Shown in pieces: positions 16,846-26,491 of a DNA stretch of 64,000 nt. Within the stretch, counting starts at the first letter, position 1; the number at the start of each line of letters is the position of its first letter. The stretch is from SB11 sp035906255. GTDB taxonomy: Bacteria > Bacteroidota > Bacteroidia > UBA8524. Below the pieces are notes generated by a model. The model had not been told where the DNA came from. It did no database searches and saw only the letters and a program-made list of their open reading frames with translations. The position numbers were made by a program, and so were the translations under genes. The stretch lies in NCBI GenBank assembly GCA_035906255.1, contig JAMIFM010000036.1:1-64000 (forward strand). Reading direction: 5' to 3'.

Positions 16846-19800
16846 ATGAATATATTTAAAGCACTGCTGTGGAGCATCGTAGCAACAGTAGCTGTTCCTT
16901 TTGCAGTAAAGGGGCAAGCACCTACTATTGATGGCAGCGAATACTCATACCTGTACCGGCTTGAAAAGGAACAGGTTCGCTGGATGCTTGATAGTGCTTG
17001 GCTAAGTGATAAAAGCCCTATTCTTACCGCACCTGTTGATAGTTCGCTACGTGTTTATAACAGCAATCCTTTTGTGCCGCAAAAACTGGCAAGGGGGTAT
17101 TATCTATCTGCCTATGCTGCTGATTTAACCATCAACGCCCAGTTGCACATCCACCAGCCGTTTTTTCCAACCATACAAGAAACCAACGGAGCGTGGTGGT
17201 TTGTGTTTAAAGATACTTTGCAAAGCATTGTAAAGGGGGGGACTCTTACCATGATTGGTACCAAAGAAAAAGATAGTGTAATAAGGTACGATTCATCGTG
17301 TATGTGCTATTCAGTTCCCTTGCAAAAGCACGATCGCTGGTTTTTGTTTGAAAAGGGCACAGAGTTTTATTACCTGAAAGTATATTCTCCCTACAAAAAA
17401 GTAAAACGCGAGTGTACCCGCCCTTGGTGGAAATTTTGGAAAAAATGCCGTCCCACCTATAACGATTATAACAATTACAGCTACAGATACCGCCCAAGAG
17501 GCTGGCGCAGGCTGTGGAATTGGGCAGCAACCACTTTTAGCCGCCCTGTAACCCCCATGCAGCTAAACCCCGGGTACATGGTAATTAACCAGCCCGAATA
17601 CAAACACTTTGATTCGCTAAAGATGAAAGCCTTTTTGGTGAACCGTAAAGGCAAACCATTGAAAAAAGATTTGTATGTAAGAATCACCGCCCCGTCAAAC
17701 CCATATCAACCGCTGCTTTTCAAAAAAATATCACCCGTCACGCGGGGGGCATACACGTTTGATATGGCAATACCTGATAGCTTCCTGCTCGACCAAACGT
17801 ACACCATTTCAGTTACCGATAAATTGGGGCGGAGCTATAAATCACAACAATTTAAAGTAGCCGATTACGAACTTAAAAAAGTAAAATACAGTTGGGAAAT
17901 TTCAGGCCCACAGGAATATTACAGGGGTAATGATATTGTGTTTTATGCCAAATCAGTAGATGCGAACAATCTGCCTTTACCTGATGCCACAGTGCGGTTG
18001 CGGTTAAGGATAGACCAAGTATTGGGCACTTATGATACATTGGTAACTTTTCACGACAGTGTTTTCACTTCGTGGTACGATACCTTACTGGCTTGCAGCC
18101 CTGATGGGTTAACCCCGATACACCTGCCCCAACGCCTGCTGCCCAATGCCGATTTGAGGGTTTTTGGCACCATGGATTTTACCAATGCCGATAACCAGCC
18201 CGGCCATGCCCAATGGCAGTTTAATATTTTGGCCGATTCTAAAAGGTATTTTTTAAAAGAAGACAGTAACGGACTAAGGGCGGGGTATGTGGTGCAAGGC
18301 CGCATACAAAAAGGAGTACCTGCGCGTTGGGTGGTTGAATATACCACAGGGGTGCGTAGAGAAACAGAAATTACCCTGCCGTATTATCAGGATTGGGAAC
18401 CCGGTGCTACCATGTACCGTTTATTGGATACCGGCAGGCGCGAAGTAGCATCTTTTGCTATGCCCCGCCAAATACCAAAGCCCCCTGCGTTTATAGTAAC
18501 CAAAACCTACGACTCGCTGCACGTTGATTTACAAAATCCCTTGGGTATTGAGGTGGGCTGGCGCATACTATCAGGCAAAAAACTAATTAAAAAAGGTGCG
18601 GGTAACAGCCTATCATACCACAAAAAGCTAAAAGGCACAAAACCCGTGTATGTGGTATATACTTACACTTGGGGCGGAAACCTGTTTACCTATGAAACCA
18701 TTGCTTGGGTGAAGGAAAAACAATTGACGGTGAAAATTGAACAACCCGAAACTGTTTATCCCGGGCAGGAAATTGCCGTTGATATTACCGTTACCGATTA
18801 TAAAAACCGTGGTGCAAGCGGGGTGAACCTTACGGCATATAGCGTGAACATGGAGTTTGATAATATACCGCACCCGCAACTGCCCTATTACGGCAAAAAC
18901 TACGGTGGCCAGTTGGTTAAAAAGCCCATTACCAATATGAGTTTGTGGGAAAAAGGCTACCATTATACGCTGCCTTGCAATCCTTACATATACAATTGGA
19001 TGGGATTGGCCAGACACCCATACTACCGTTTGATGTATAGCCGAACGGCATTAGGTGTTTTAACCGACAGTTTAACAGACGGGAAAACCCAGTTAAGCCT
19101 GTTTGCAAGAAACTCTAACACGAACTACAAAAACTACTATGCTGCATGGATTGACGATACACTGGTGTACTTGAACCCGAGCGGAGAAATGCCTAATGCG
19201 TACAGGGTGAAACCCGGCAAGCATAAAATAAGTATGCGTACGTATGAAGGCTTGTATGAAACAGACAGTATTGAATGCATAGCGGGGATGCGTACCCTTG
19301 TGGGGCTTAATATTGATAGTGTATATAACAACCGCACCATTAAACGCACTGAAATGTTGAAGGAGGTGAAGAAAGAGGAGTGCAGTTTATACCAATCTCA
19401 TGTATTATACATTACAGGCGATAAGTATTCAATGTATGGTGATAGTGTGTCAAAAGCATATTTGCGCCAAGGCGGTAAAATTTACAACATAGGTAAGTTG
19501 CAAAAATCATACACGTACGGTCACCACGATAACCTGAGAAGTAACCAGTACTTCACTTACAAAGTAGGCCCTTTTGAAAAGGGCTGGATTGATTTAATTA
19601 TAGACCAACGGGTAGTAACATTCTTCTTCAATCCTGAATATGTTTATACCTATTCGCTGGGTAGGGTAATGTCGTCAGAAGTGAATTACGACGATTTTAT
19701 ACCGCAACCGCTGCCTACTTACTACAGCTTTGCTGATACTGCTACCGAATTACCGCCGCCACCGCCCGAAGAACCCAAAGTAAACATTATAAAAAGTTAC

Positions 19801-22800
19801 GCTTCAACCAATCCCTTGCAGCATCCCGGTATGCGTACATACTACCACCCTTATTGGATAGGTAAAGGAGGATTCTATCATGTATCCAACAGTAAGGCAA
19901 ACCGTATCACCAACTGGTGGTTTATAAATAACGACAGCCTTGAATTATCAACCGTAATAGCATGGCAAACAGGTATGGTTCATCCCCATTTAATACCCGG
20001 TAATTATGATATAGTAATGATTACCGATACCAATAGCTTTAAGCTGCTGCGCAATGTGCAGGTAACCGACAGCTTCCATGTGTATTACCGTCCAACGGAT
20101 GAAGGCTTTATGAAATACGACACCGTATTGATGTGGAGTTATTTAACCAAAGTGAAACTGATTAACAGAGGGCCTGTACCGTCATTCTACAAAACGCCTG
20201 TTAAATTAATAGTGAGTACTGACAACGAACCTGCCAAAGGATCAGAAAAAGTGGTAGGGGAGTTCAGTATCAACAGCCAGTACATTAGCAATGCCCTGAT
20301 TGTGATAGAAGACGGCAAAGGTGGTTTTATTAATGGCGGACTTACCAACCAATACGGGTTTTACCAAGTACCGTTAAAACCGGGAACGTATTTTATGAAA
20401 ATATTTACCCCCCAGTGGGATATGTTCCATGTAGAAAAGATAACGCTTAAAACTAAACAAAATACCATAGCCCATTTACACATTGGTAATTACAGCCCCG
20501 AGGTACTGGCAAGAAACTTTAACAATCTTCCCCGTTCACAAACTCGCGAAAGACTTACCAATAATGGTGAACAACCCCAATATAATAACACCGTATCGGG
20601 TGATTGTGCAGGAAACAACTGTGGCGATATAAAAGGAATGGTAACTGATGCCGCAACAGGAGAACCCTTAATAGGAGCCACAGTAATAATAGAGGGCCAT
20701 AACATAAGTGCTGCAACCGACATAGACGGTGCCTACCGTATAAAAGGATTATCGGCAGGGACGTACACCCTTGTTGTGAGATACATAGGGTATCAAACCC
20801 AAAAAATAGTGAATGTGAGTGTGCGTACCGATGCAATTACCTTTTTAAATATAGAGTTAAGGGAGAACATTAGTGAGGTGGGAGAAGTGCTGGTTACAGA
20901 AAAAGCTCGTATGCCTGTGGTTAAAGGTGATGAATTGGGGTATAACAACGAAACATATTACTTGGCCGCTCCACCCAACTATGATTCGTATTCATCAGCA
21001 TCAATGGAAGTGGTTACTACTTCGTCAATGAGTGTTAAAAGGAAAAAACTTATGAGCAAGTCTGATGATTTTGACAGTAAAGAAGAACAAAGCTACGAAG
21101 ATGAATATAACCCTTTTAGAGATGGCAGGGCATTGGCCGATAGCACAGAAGTAAATTGGGTGGACAGGCAAAAAGAATCACAACGCTTGCAAGGAATGCT
21201 GGGTGATAGTAATGCTTTGCAGGTGCGCAAAACCTTCCGCGATTACGGGTATTGGATACCTAACCTTCTCACCAACCGCAAGGGCAAAGCAGGTTTCACT
21301 GTAAAACTGCCCGATAATCAAACCCAATGGCAATCATTTGTTCCGGCTATGGATGGTAAGCGTCGTACCGGTTTGGGGATTGCTACCATAAAAGCTTATA
21401 AACCGTTAACGGCCAACCTTTCAGTACCCCGTGTAATGGTAGCCGGCGACCGTTTAGAGATTACAGGAAAAACGGTGAATTACACGTCTGATTCAGTCGT
21501 TGTAAATGCCTTATTACGTGTAAACGATAAAGATTTATACAGCAACCCGATGGGCTTGCGCTACTACCAATTAGTGCAGCAGTTTTTACAACCCATGCAG
21601 GCAGGTGAAACGGTGGTGCAGTACAGCATTAAAATGGATAACGGTTATCTTGACGGCGAAATACGCAATGTGCCTGTGCTTGACAACGGATTGCTGGTGA
21701 ACAATGGCGAAACCCAAACACTTGAAGGAAATATAGAATATACCTTATATCCCAAAGAAGGGTACAAAAACCGTGAGTTGATGGTGAGCAACCGAAAAGC
21801 AGTATTGCTGGAGGCAGAGTTGAACAAGTTGCGAAACTATCAATACGGTTGTGTGGAGCAAACAGCATCAAAACTAAAAGCACTATTACTTGAGAAAGAA
21901 TTTGCAAAAGTATTGAACAAACCGTTTACCGATGAGAAAGAGATAAGTCAATGCGTTAAGCGTCTTGAAAAATACCAAAACACCGACGGTTCATGGGGAT
22001 GGTGGAACCGTACCGTTGCCGATTACTGGATGACTATTTATGCCACCGATGCTCTGCAACGGGCTGTTAAAGCAGGGTATAAAACAAATAGTGCGCTTAC
22101 GGGGGCACAACATTTATGGAGCGTGTACCAGCATTTAGCCATCCCTTATAAAATAAACTCGCTGGAGTTATTTATTAATGGCGGGTTTGGCACAGTGGCC
22201 GATAAAATATCAAAGCTTGATACCCTTAACCTTAACCTGCAAGAGCGTTATGCGTTGATGAAAGCCAAACAGGCATCGGGTATAAAAATTAATACCAAAC
22301 CGCTACTGGAAGCTGTGCGCCAACCCAACGAAAAGCAGGCCGTATGGGGTGAAAAAGTATTCAATATCTCAGTAAACGAACTGCAAACCTCGGCCGTAGC
22401 CTACCAAATATTGCGTAACGAAGGCGGTCACGATGAATTACTGAAAAAAGTACGCAACTACTTCTTGTCGCAACCGCATACGGCAAGAAACACCATCGAG
22501 TCGGCCACTGTGTTGCAAACCTTTATGCAGGATATTGTTACTGAAGATAATAAGCGCAATGAGCTGATACCTGATTTCAGTATCAACGGCAAAGTAACTT
22601 CTTTACCCCTTACGATGAAAGTAGCCGCTACAGATACCGTAATGCTTGCCAAAAAGGGAAGTGAGTTGTTTTATGTGTACTCGTGGCAGCAGTTTGAGGC
22701 CAACCCTGATACACGCAATCATATTTTTGACATCTGGACGAAGTTTGAGCAGAACAAAAAGATTACCGATACTTTGCAAGCAGGTAAACCCGTTACCATG

Positions 22801-23097
22801 CACATAAGCATGACTATTGATAAAGAACGTGAGTACGTGATGCTTGAAATACCCATACCCGCAGGGTTTTCATACCAAAGCAAAACACCCGGTTACGCGT
22901 ATGAAATACACCGTGAACATTTTGATGATAAGGTGGCTATTTTCTTTGGCAAATTACCCCGCGGCTTGTATAGCTTTAAGGTAGAATTATTGCCTAAATT
23001 TAAAGGACAAGTAACCCTGCTACCTGCGCATGCCGAAGAAATGTACTTCCCGCTTCACTTTGGCAACAACGCCAAACGCACCATTGTGATTGAATAA
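16846..23097 (+). CDS. Alpha-2-macroglobulin-like protein with inserted carboxypeptidase-regulatory-like domain
   Basis: From ATG 16846 this is 2083 residues with the signal peptide NIFKALLWSIVATVAVPFAV. It is built of macroglobulin-like beta domains, a carboxypeptidase-regulatory-like domain at about 1260-1345 (GMVTDAATGEPLIGATVIIE, GYQTQKIVNV), the A2M domain near 1466 (YGYWIPNLLTNRKGKAG), the thioester site YGCVEQTASK with Cys1669 and Gln1672, and the alpha-helical thioester domain (GSWGWWNRTVADYW). The thioester Cys and Gln are both present, so it could trap proteases covalently, as bacterial A2M proteins are thought to do in the envelope. The usual partner pbpC is not adjacent. A start at 16774 would put 24 polar residues before the signal peptide and is rejected. 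Confidence 0.9.
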   Translation: MNIFKALLWSIVATVAVPFAVKGQAPTIDGSEYSYLYRLEKEQVRWMLDSAWLSDKSPILTAPVDSSLRVYNSNPFVPQKLARGYYLSAYAADLTINAQLHIHQPFFPTIQETNGAWWFVFKDTLQSIVKGGTLTMIGTKEKDSVIRYDSSCMCYSVPLQKHDRWFLFEKGTEFYYLKVYSPYKKVKRECTRPWWKFWKKCRPTYNDYNNYSYRYRPRGWRRLWNWAATTFSRPVTPMQLNPGYMVINQPEYKHFDSLKMKAFLVNRKGKPLKKDLYVRITAPSNPYQPLLFKKISPVTRGAYTFDMAIPDSFLLDQTYTISVTDKLGRSYKSQQFKVADYELKKVKYSWEISGPQEYYRGNDIVFYAKSVDANNLPLPDATVRLRLRIDQVLGTYDTLVTFHDSVFTSWYDTLLACSPDGLTPIHLPQRLLPNADLRVFGTMDFTNADNQPGHAQWQFNILADSKRYFLKEDSNGLRAGYVVQGRIQKGVPARWVVEYTTGVRRETEITLPYYQDWEPGATMYRLLDTGRREVASFAMPRQIPKPPAFIVTKTYDSLHVDLQNPLGIEVGWRILSGKKLIKKGAGNSLSYHKKLKGTKPVYVVYTYTWGGNLFTYETIAWVKEKQLTVKIEQPETVYPGQEIAVDITVTDYKNRGASGVNLTAYSVNMEFDNIPHPQLPYYGKNYGGQLVKKPITNMSLWEKGYHYTLPCNPYIYNWMGLARHPYYRLMYSRTALGVLTDSLTDGKTQLSLFARNSNTNYKNYYAAWIDDTLVYLNPSGEMPNAYRVKPGKHKISMRTYEGLYETDSIECIAGMRTLVGLNIDSVYNNRTIKRTEMLKEVKKEECSLYQSHVLYITGDKYSMYGDSVSKAYLRQGGKIYNIGKLQKSYTYGHHDNLRSNQYFTYKVGPFEKGWIDLIIDQRVVTFFFNPEYVYTYSLGRVMSSEVNYDDFIPQPLPTYYSFADTATELPPPPPEEPKVNIIKSYASTNPLQHPGMRTYYHPYWIGKGGFYHVSNSKANRITNWWFINNDSLELSTVIAWQTGMVHPHLIPGNYDIVMITDTNSFKLLRNVQVTDSFHVYYRPTDEGFMKYDTVLMWSYLTKVKLINRGPVPSFYKTPVKLIVSTDNEPAKGSEKVVGEFSINSQYISNALIVIEDGKGGFINGGLTNQYGFYQVPLKPGTYFMKIFTPQWDMFHVEKITLKTKQNTIAHLHIGNYSPEVLARNFNNLPRSQTRERLTNNGEQPQYNNTVSGDCAGNNCGDIKGMVTDAATGEPLIGATVIIEGHNISAATDIDGAYRIKGLSAGTYTLVVRYIGYQTQKIVNVSVRTDAITFLNIELRENISEVGEVLVTEKARMPVVKGDELGYNNETYYLAAPPNYDSYSSASMEVVTTSSMSVKRKKLMSKSDDFDSKEEQSYEDEYNPFRDGRALADSTEVNWVDRQKESQRLQGMLGDSNALQVRKTFRDYGYWIPNLLTNRKGKAGFTVKLPDNQTQWQSFVPAMDGKRRTGLGIATIKAYKPLTANLSVPRVMVAGDRLEITGKTVNYTSDSVVVNALLRVNDKDLYSNPMGLRYYQLVQQFLQPMQAGETVVQYSIKMDNGYLDGEIRNVPVLDNGLLVNNGETQTLEGNIEYTLYPKEGYKNRELMVSNRKAVLLEAELNKLRNYQYGCVEQTASKLKALLLEKEFAKVLNKPFTDEKEISQCVKRLEKYQNTDGSWGWWNRTVADYWMTIYATDALQRAVKAGYKTNSALTGAQHLWSVYQHLAIPYKINSLELFINGGFGTVADKISKLDTLNLNLQERYALMKAKQASGIKINTKPLLEAVRQPNEKQAVWGEKVFNISVNELQTSAVAYQILRNEGGHDELLKKVRNYFLSQPHTARNTIESATVLQTFMQDIVTEDNKRNELIPDFSINGKVTSLPLTMKVAATDTVMLAKKGSELFYVYSWQQFEANPDTRNHIFDIWTKFEQNKKITDTLQAGKPVTMHISMTIDKEREYVMLEIPIPAGFSYQSKTPGYAYEIHREHFDDKVAIFFGKLPRGLYSFKVELLPKFKGQVTLLPAHAEEMYFPLHFGNNAKRTIVIE

Positions 23098-23191
23098 GTT
23101 GGTGTGAGTGTGGGTTGAAGGGAAGTCAATACTTAATAGGGTAGGGGAGCGTGAGATTATCACCTATATGGAGAGGCTCTGCACTTGACTA

Positions 23192-23425
23192 TCGTCATTG
23201 CGAAAAACCGCTTTTGGGTTTTGAAGCAATCCGTAGGTTTGCCATCTGCTTTTAGAATTCCGTATTTAGATTTTAGAATGTCATATTGAGATTGCTTCAG
23301 GGAGACCCTCGCAATGACAGGATACCGCTGTGCTGATGATGAAAGAAGCATCGTATAACAATTGTGTTTATTATTACACTTGACCTATTTAAGATAAGAA
23401 ATTTCGCTGCGCTCAATTTGACAGG
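23192..23425. repeat. Dispersed repeat element, copy C (two modules)
   Basis: The first module (23192-23319) begins TCGTCATTGCGA and ends CTCGCAATGACA, with inner GAAGCAATCC and GATTGCTTC, forming a long imperfect hairpin. Its first 40 bp are nearly the reverse complement of 60919-60960. The second module (about 23330-23425) shares AGAAGCATC, CAATTGTGTTT and AAGAAATTTCGCTGCGCTC with the element at 9.23-9.35 kb. The gap 23098-23540 holds this element and the palindromes at 23460-23506, and no gene. Confidence 0.75.
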
Positions 23426-23459
23426 GGAAAGTTATTTTGTTGCGGTGATTACCATCGTC

Positions 23460-23506
23460 CTTTCAAGCGTCCACGCTTGAAAGAGTTTTCAGTCGCGTCC
23501 ACGCGA
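23460..23506. repeat. Two palindromes with a common CGTCCACG core
   Basis: CTTTCAAGCGT CC ACGCTTGAAAG (23460-23483, 11-bp perfect arms) and TCGCGT CC ACGCGA (23493-23506, 6-bp arms) share the loop CC and inner CGT/ACG. They lie 3' of the minus-strand gene that ends at 23541. Confidence 0.85.
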
Positions 23507-23540
23507 ACAAATGGAATAGGTCTATAAAACCTGTATCGGT

Positions 23541-24362
23541 TTACATAAAGCGGCGGCGTACCATATCGGCAAGTTCAACAAACAAAGAGTTATCCTCTTC
23601 CCAGCTAAACTCACGTTTCAGGTTCCTGAAAAACGTATCCGCTTCATTACCATTAGTGAGGCCGTTAATATAATGTATTGATTTAGCGTATGCTTCGTGG
23701 TCGCCTTTAAAAAGTTGGTTAATAAACTCAAACTTCTTATTAATGCTAATGGCTTTCTTTAAATCGTGTATAGGGGTTTGTTGCAGCTTGGATACCAAAT
23801 CATTGCCTTCGGGGGCAGTTTGCAAACGGTCGTTTAGTGAAGGCTCATTCACTACCTTGTTCACAGGTTGTACAACAGGAGCAGGGGGCGGTGTTACGGG
23901 TGCAACGGGAACCACAGGAGTTTCCTCAACTACAGGAGGTGCTATCGGCGCAACAGGCTCTTGTACTTTTGGAGGCTCAACTACGGGAGCTTCAACTACC
24001 ACAGGTTTCACCGGAATTTCAACAGCAGGCGGAGGCGGAACAGGTTGTTCTACCTTGGGCATAGGTGCATCAATTTTTGGAGGAGCAGGTTCTACATAAG
24101 GAGTAGTTACCGGTTCTTTAACCGAAGCAGGCGGAGGTACGGGAACTGTAGTAACAACGGGAGCAGTAAACTCAGCAACGGTTGCCGTTGTATCGACACT
24201 GTTTAATTCTAAAACAGCATCGTACAAATCAACCGAGTATTTACGTAAAAGGTCGATATCTAACGTATTAAGGGATGATTTTTGTGCAAAACCGGTATTA
24301 AGGTCGATAATCTTAGCCGTTAATTGTTGAATTTTGTTGTGCAGTTCAGTCCTATTGCTCAT
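23541..24362 (-). CDS. Hypothetical protein with Pro/Val-rich linker
   Basis: This 273-residue soluble protein has a helical N-terminal region (residues 1-65, TELHNKIQQLTAKIIDLNTG), a middle part of about 110 residues made almost only of Pro, Val, Ala, Thr and Glu (PVPPPASVKEPV, VVEAPVVEPPKV), and a helical C-terminal domain (NDRLQTAPEGNDL to DMVRRRFM). The C-terminal domain looks like one seen alone or fused in other Bacteroidota proteins, but I know no function. There is no signal peptide. A -7 element lies just upstream. Confidence 0.75.
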   Translation of the reverse strand: MSNRTELHNKIQQLTAKIIDLNTGFAQKSSLNTLDIDLLRKYSVDLYDAVLELNSVDTTATVAEFTAPVVTTVPVPPPASVKEPVTTPYVEPAPPKIDAPMPKVEQPVPPPPAVEIPVKPVVVEAPVVEPPKVQEPVAPIAPPVVEETPVVPVAPVTPPPAPVVQPVNKVVNEPSLNDRLQTAPEGNDLVSKLQQTPIHDLKKAISINKKFEFINQLFKGDHEAYAKSIHYINGLTNGNEADTFFRNLKREFSWEEDNSLFVELADMVRRRFM

Positions 24363-24381
24363 TTTAAATTATTTTGCGCTT

Positions 24382-24389
24382 CAAATATA
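24382..24389 (-). promoter_or_regulatory. -7 element (TATATTTG) of the Pro/Val-rich protein gene
   Basis: The minus strand reads TATATTTG 19 bp before the ATG at 24362. A TTTG at 24406-24409 is 16 bp further upstream, slightly closer than usual. Confidence 0.5.
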
Positions 24390-24484
24390 GCCCCCCTTTA
24401 TGAGGCAAATGTTATAAAGCAGGGGTAAGTATTGCACGTGGCAATGTGTATAATTAGTAAAACCGTTAAAAGGCTCAGTATAGT

Positions 24485-25063
24485 ATGTTTATAGAACCTA
24501 CCGGAAACCGGGGCAGGCAAAAAGGATGGATAGAAGTGGTGTGCGGTTGTATGTTCAGCGGTAAAACCGAGGAGTTGATACGTCGTCTCAAAAGGGCAAG
24601 ATTTGCTCACCAACGGGTAGAGATTTTTAAGCCGATGACGGATGTGCGCTACCACGAGCAAAACATTGTGTCGCACGATGCTACTGAGATTCGCTCAACA
24701 CCTGTGGATTCTTCCCTTAATATATTATTGATGGCGGGCGATGCCGAAGTAATTGGCATTGACGAGGCACAGTTTTTTGACAATGAACTACCCAACGTAT
24801 GCGCCGAGATGGCTGCACGCGGCATACGGGTAATTGTAGCAGGGCTGGATATGGATTACAGGGCGCAGCCGTTTGGCCCCATGCCCAACCTAATGGCAAT
24901 GGCTGAGTTTGTAACCAAAGTACACGCAATATGTATGAAGTGCGGTGATTTGGCTACCCATTCATTCCGCACTGTACATCAAACCGACCAAGTTTTGTTA
25001 GGTGAAAAAGACAGCTACGAACCGCGTTGCCGCCGTTGTTTTAACGAAGATTTTACCTCTTGA
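24485..25063 (+). CDS. tdk: Thymidine kinase
   Basis: Tdk phosphorylates thymidine to dTMP in the salvage pathway. The 192-residue protein is a type II thymidine kinase: P-loop GCMFSGKT at residues 21-28, the Asp-containing GIDEAQFFD motif, the lasso region GLDMDYRAQPFG, and two zinc-binding CxxC pairs (CMKC, CRRC). It is divergent from the Pro/Val-rich protein gene, with 122 bp between the starts. Confidence 0.95.
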   Translation: MFIEPTGNRGRQKGWIEVVCGCMFSGKTEELIRRLKRARFAHQRVEIFKPMTDVRYHEQNIVSHDATEIRSTPVDSSLNILLMAGDAEVIGIDEAQFFDNELPNVCAEMAARGIRVIVAGLDMDYRAQPFGPMPNLMAMAEFVTKVHAICMKCGDLATHSFRTVHQTDQVLLGEKDSYEPRCRRCFNEDFTS

Positions 25064-25154
25064 TTTTCCAACAGCATCGGATTTTATATCCGGTGAATCA
25101 ATATGCCCTTCAAAGCCTATTTATAAACAATCGCCTGTTGCAGTAAACCAAATT

Positions 25155-25162
25155 TAACTTTG
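25155..25162 (+). promoter_or_regulatory. -7 element (TAACTTTG) of the superoxide dismutase gene
   Basis: TAACTTTG fits TAnnTTTG and would give a leader of about 45 nt before ATG 25216. No -33 TTTG is seen at the standard spacing. A small CGGAT/ATCCG hairpin lies upstream at 25078-25092. Confidence 0.45.
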
Positions 25163-25215
25163 GTTTGTTAATATTGAAGATTGATTTAGTATTCACTATT
25201 TAAACATACATAACA

Positions 25216-25812
25216 ATGGCTTTTGAATTATCCGCACTAGATTACGCATACAATGCGCTTGAACCGCACATTGATGCCCGCACAATGGAAATACACCATA
25301 GCAAACACCACCAAGCATACGTTACCAACCTTAATAATGCTATTGCCGGAACTGACGCTGAAGGCTTGAGCATTGAAGATATTTGCCGCAACATCAGCAA
25401 ATATGCTCCCGCTGTTCGCAACAACGGTGGTGGTCATTACAACCACAGCTTGTTTTGGCAAGTAATGGCTCCCGGTAAAGGCGGAGTACCTGCCGGTGCA
25501 TTGGGCGATGCTATCAACAGCACTTTCGGCTCATTTGATTCTTTTAAAGAAAAATTTGCCGCTGCCGCCGCTACCCGTTTTGGTAGTGGTTGGGCATGGT
25601 TGGTTAAAACTGCCGACGGTAAACTTGAAGTAACCAGCACCCCTAACCAAGATAACCCTTTGATGGACGTTGCCGATGTAAAAGGCACTCCGTTGTTGGG
25701 TATTGACGTTTGGGAACACGCATACTACCTAAACTACCAAAACCGCCGCCCCGATTACGTAGCCGCATTTTGGAATGTAATTAACTGGGATGCTGTAGCG
25801 GCTCGCTTTTAA
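25216..25812 (+). CDS. sodA: Superoxide dismutase, Mn/Fe family
   Basis: This enzyme converts superoxide to oxygen and hydrogen peroxide. The 198-residue protein has the four metal ligands: His27 in IHHSKHH, His in NHSLFW, and Asp and His in DVWEHAYY. The GGGHYNHS segment and the NQD in TPNQDNPLMD are the pattern of Mn-type rather than Fe-type enzymes, although cambialistic enzymes share it. There is no signal peptide, so it acts in the cytoplasm. It is monocistronic and ends at a strong bidirectional terminator. Confidence 0.92.
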   Translation: MAFELSALDYAYNALEPHIDARTMEIHHSKHHQAYVTNLNNAIAGTDAEGLSIEDICRNISKYAPAVRNNGGGHYNHSLFWQVMAPGKGGVPAGALGDAINSTFGSFDSFKEKFAAAAATRFGSGWAWLVKTADGKLEVTSTPNQDNPLMDVADVKGTPLLGIDVWEHAYYLNYQNRRPDYVAAFWNVINWDAVAARF

Positions 25813-25836
25813 TTTACGATACTACTTATAACAAAT

Positions 25837-25863
25837 AAAAAAGGGGCTTAAAGCCCCTTTTTT
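25837..25863. terminator. Bidirectional terminator between sod and cytochrome c genes
   Basis: AAAAAAGGGGCTT and AAGCCCCTTTTTT pair perfectly around a single A; in practice GGGGC/GCCCC with a TTAAA loop. T-runs occur on both strands, fitting the convergent genes on each side. Confidence 0.85.
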
Positions 25864-26221
25864 ATTTTAAGCTGTTTATCCACTTGGCAATGGCAAGGGC
25901 ATCTTCTTGCGGTAGGTGTTGGGGTAACATAGGCGAGTAACCCGGCCAGTTTTCGGGTTTGGGATTGTACATCAAACTCACCATTTGTTCATCGGTATAT
26001 CCTTTTTTAGCAACTTCGGTAAAAGCAGGCCCCACCAGTTTTTCACTTGGTTTATGGCACGTGAAGCAGGTATGCTTATCTAATTTGGCTTGTATATCAG
26101 CAGGCGGTTCAACGGTTGTTGTTTGTTGGGTGGCCTGTTCAGTGTTTTGCGCAGGTTTCTTTTCTCCTCCGCAAGCTGCCAAAACAAGGCAGGAAACAAT
26201 AAGTACACTATAATTTTTCAT
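25862..26221 (-). CDS. Small c-type cytochrome lipoprotein
   Basis: The 119-residue protein has a lipoprotein signal (VLIVSCLVLAAC, then GGEKKPA), a Gln/Thr/Glu-rich tether and a single-haem cytochrome domain. The haem c site is CFTCH, and a Met in YSPMLPQHL is a likely axial ligand. It resembles the class I c552-type domains of Bacteroidota. It would act as an electron carrier anchored in the periplasm or outer membrane. Its coding end lies at the shared terminator with sod. Confidence 0.85.
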   Translation of the reverse strand: MKNYSVLIVSCLVLAACGGEKKPAQNTEQATQQTTTVEPPADIQAKLDKHTCFTCHKPSEKLVGPAFTEVAKKGYTDEQMVSLMYNPKPENWPGYSPMLPQHLPQEDALAIAKWINSLK

Positions 26222-26238
26222 ACGCTCGGAAATTTCAA

Positions 26239-26246
26239 CAAAAATA
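26239..26246 (-). promoter_or_regulatory. -7 element (TATTTTTG) of the cytochrome c gene
   Basis: The minus strand reads TATTTTTG 17 bp before the ATG at 26221, with a TTG 16 bp further up. The rest of the gap (26247-26490) shows no gene or clear structure. Confidence 0.5.
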
Positions 26247-26491
26247 AAACCTTGCGGCTGGTCAACGGTATAAATCTTTACGGGCAGGTAAAACGAAAGG
26301 TTGAAGCGTTAACGGTACTTTTTGGGTGGGGCAATTCTATGCCGCTGTTACGGTGTTATTGTGTTACACAGTTATCTTGTTACAAGTGTTACGTGCAGCA
26401 CAAGGGTTGCTGGGTTTTGTCAATACATCGCAGTTACAGGAGGTCAAAGAACTTATTAGATTGGTAGTAATTTGGAAATGGTATAAATGAA

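Noticed and set aside
23743..24206. Rightward Gly/Thr/Arg-rich ORFs
   Set aside because: They are antisense shadows of the Pro/Val-rich coding region, whose repetitive codons keep other frames open.
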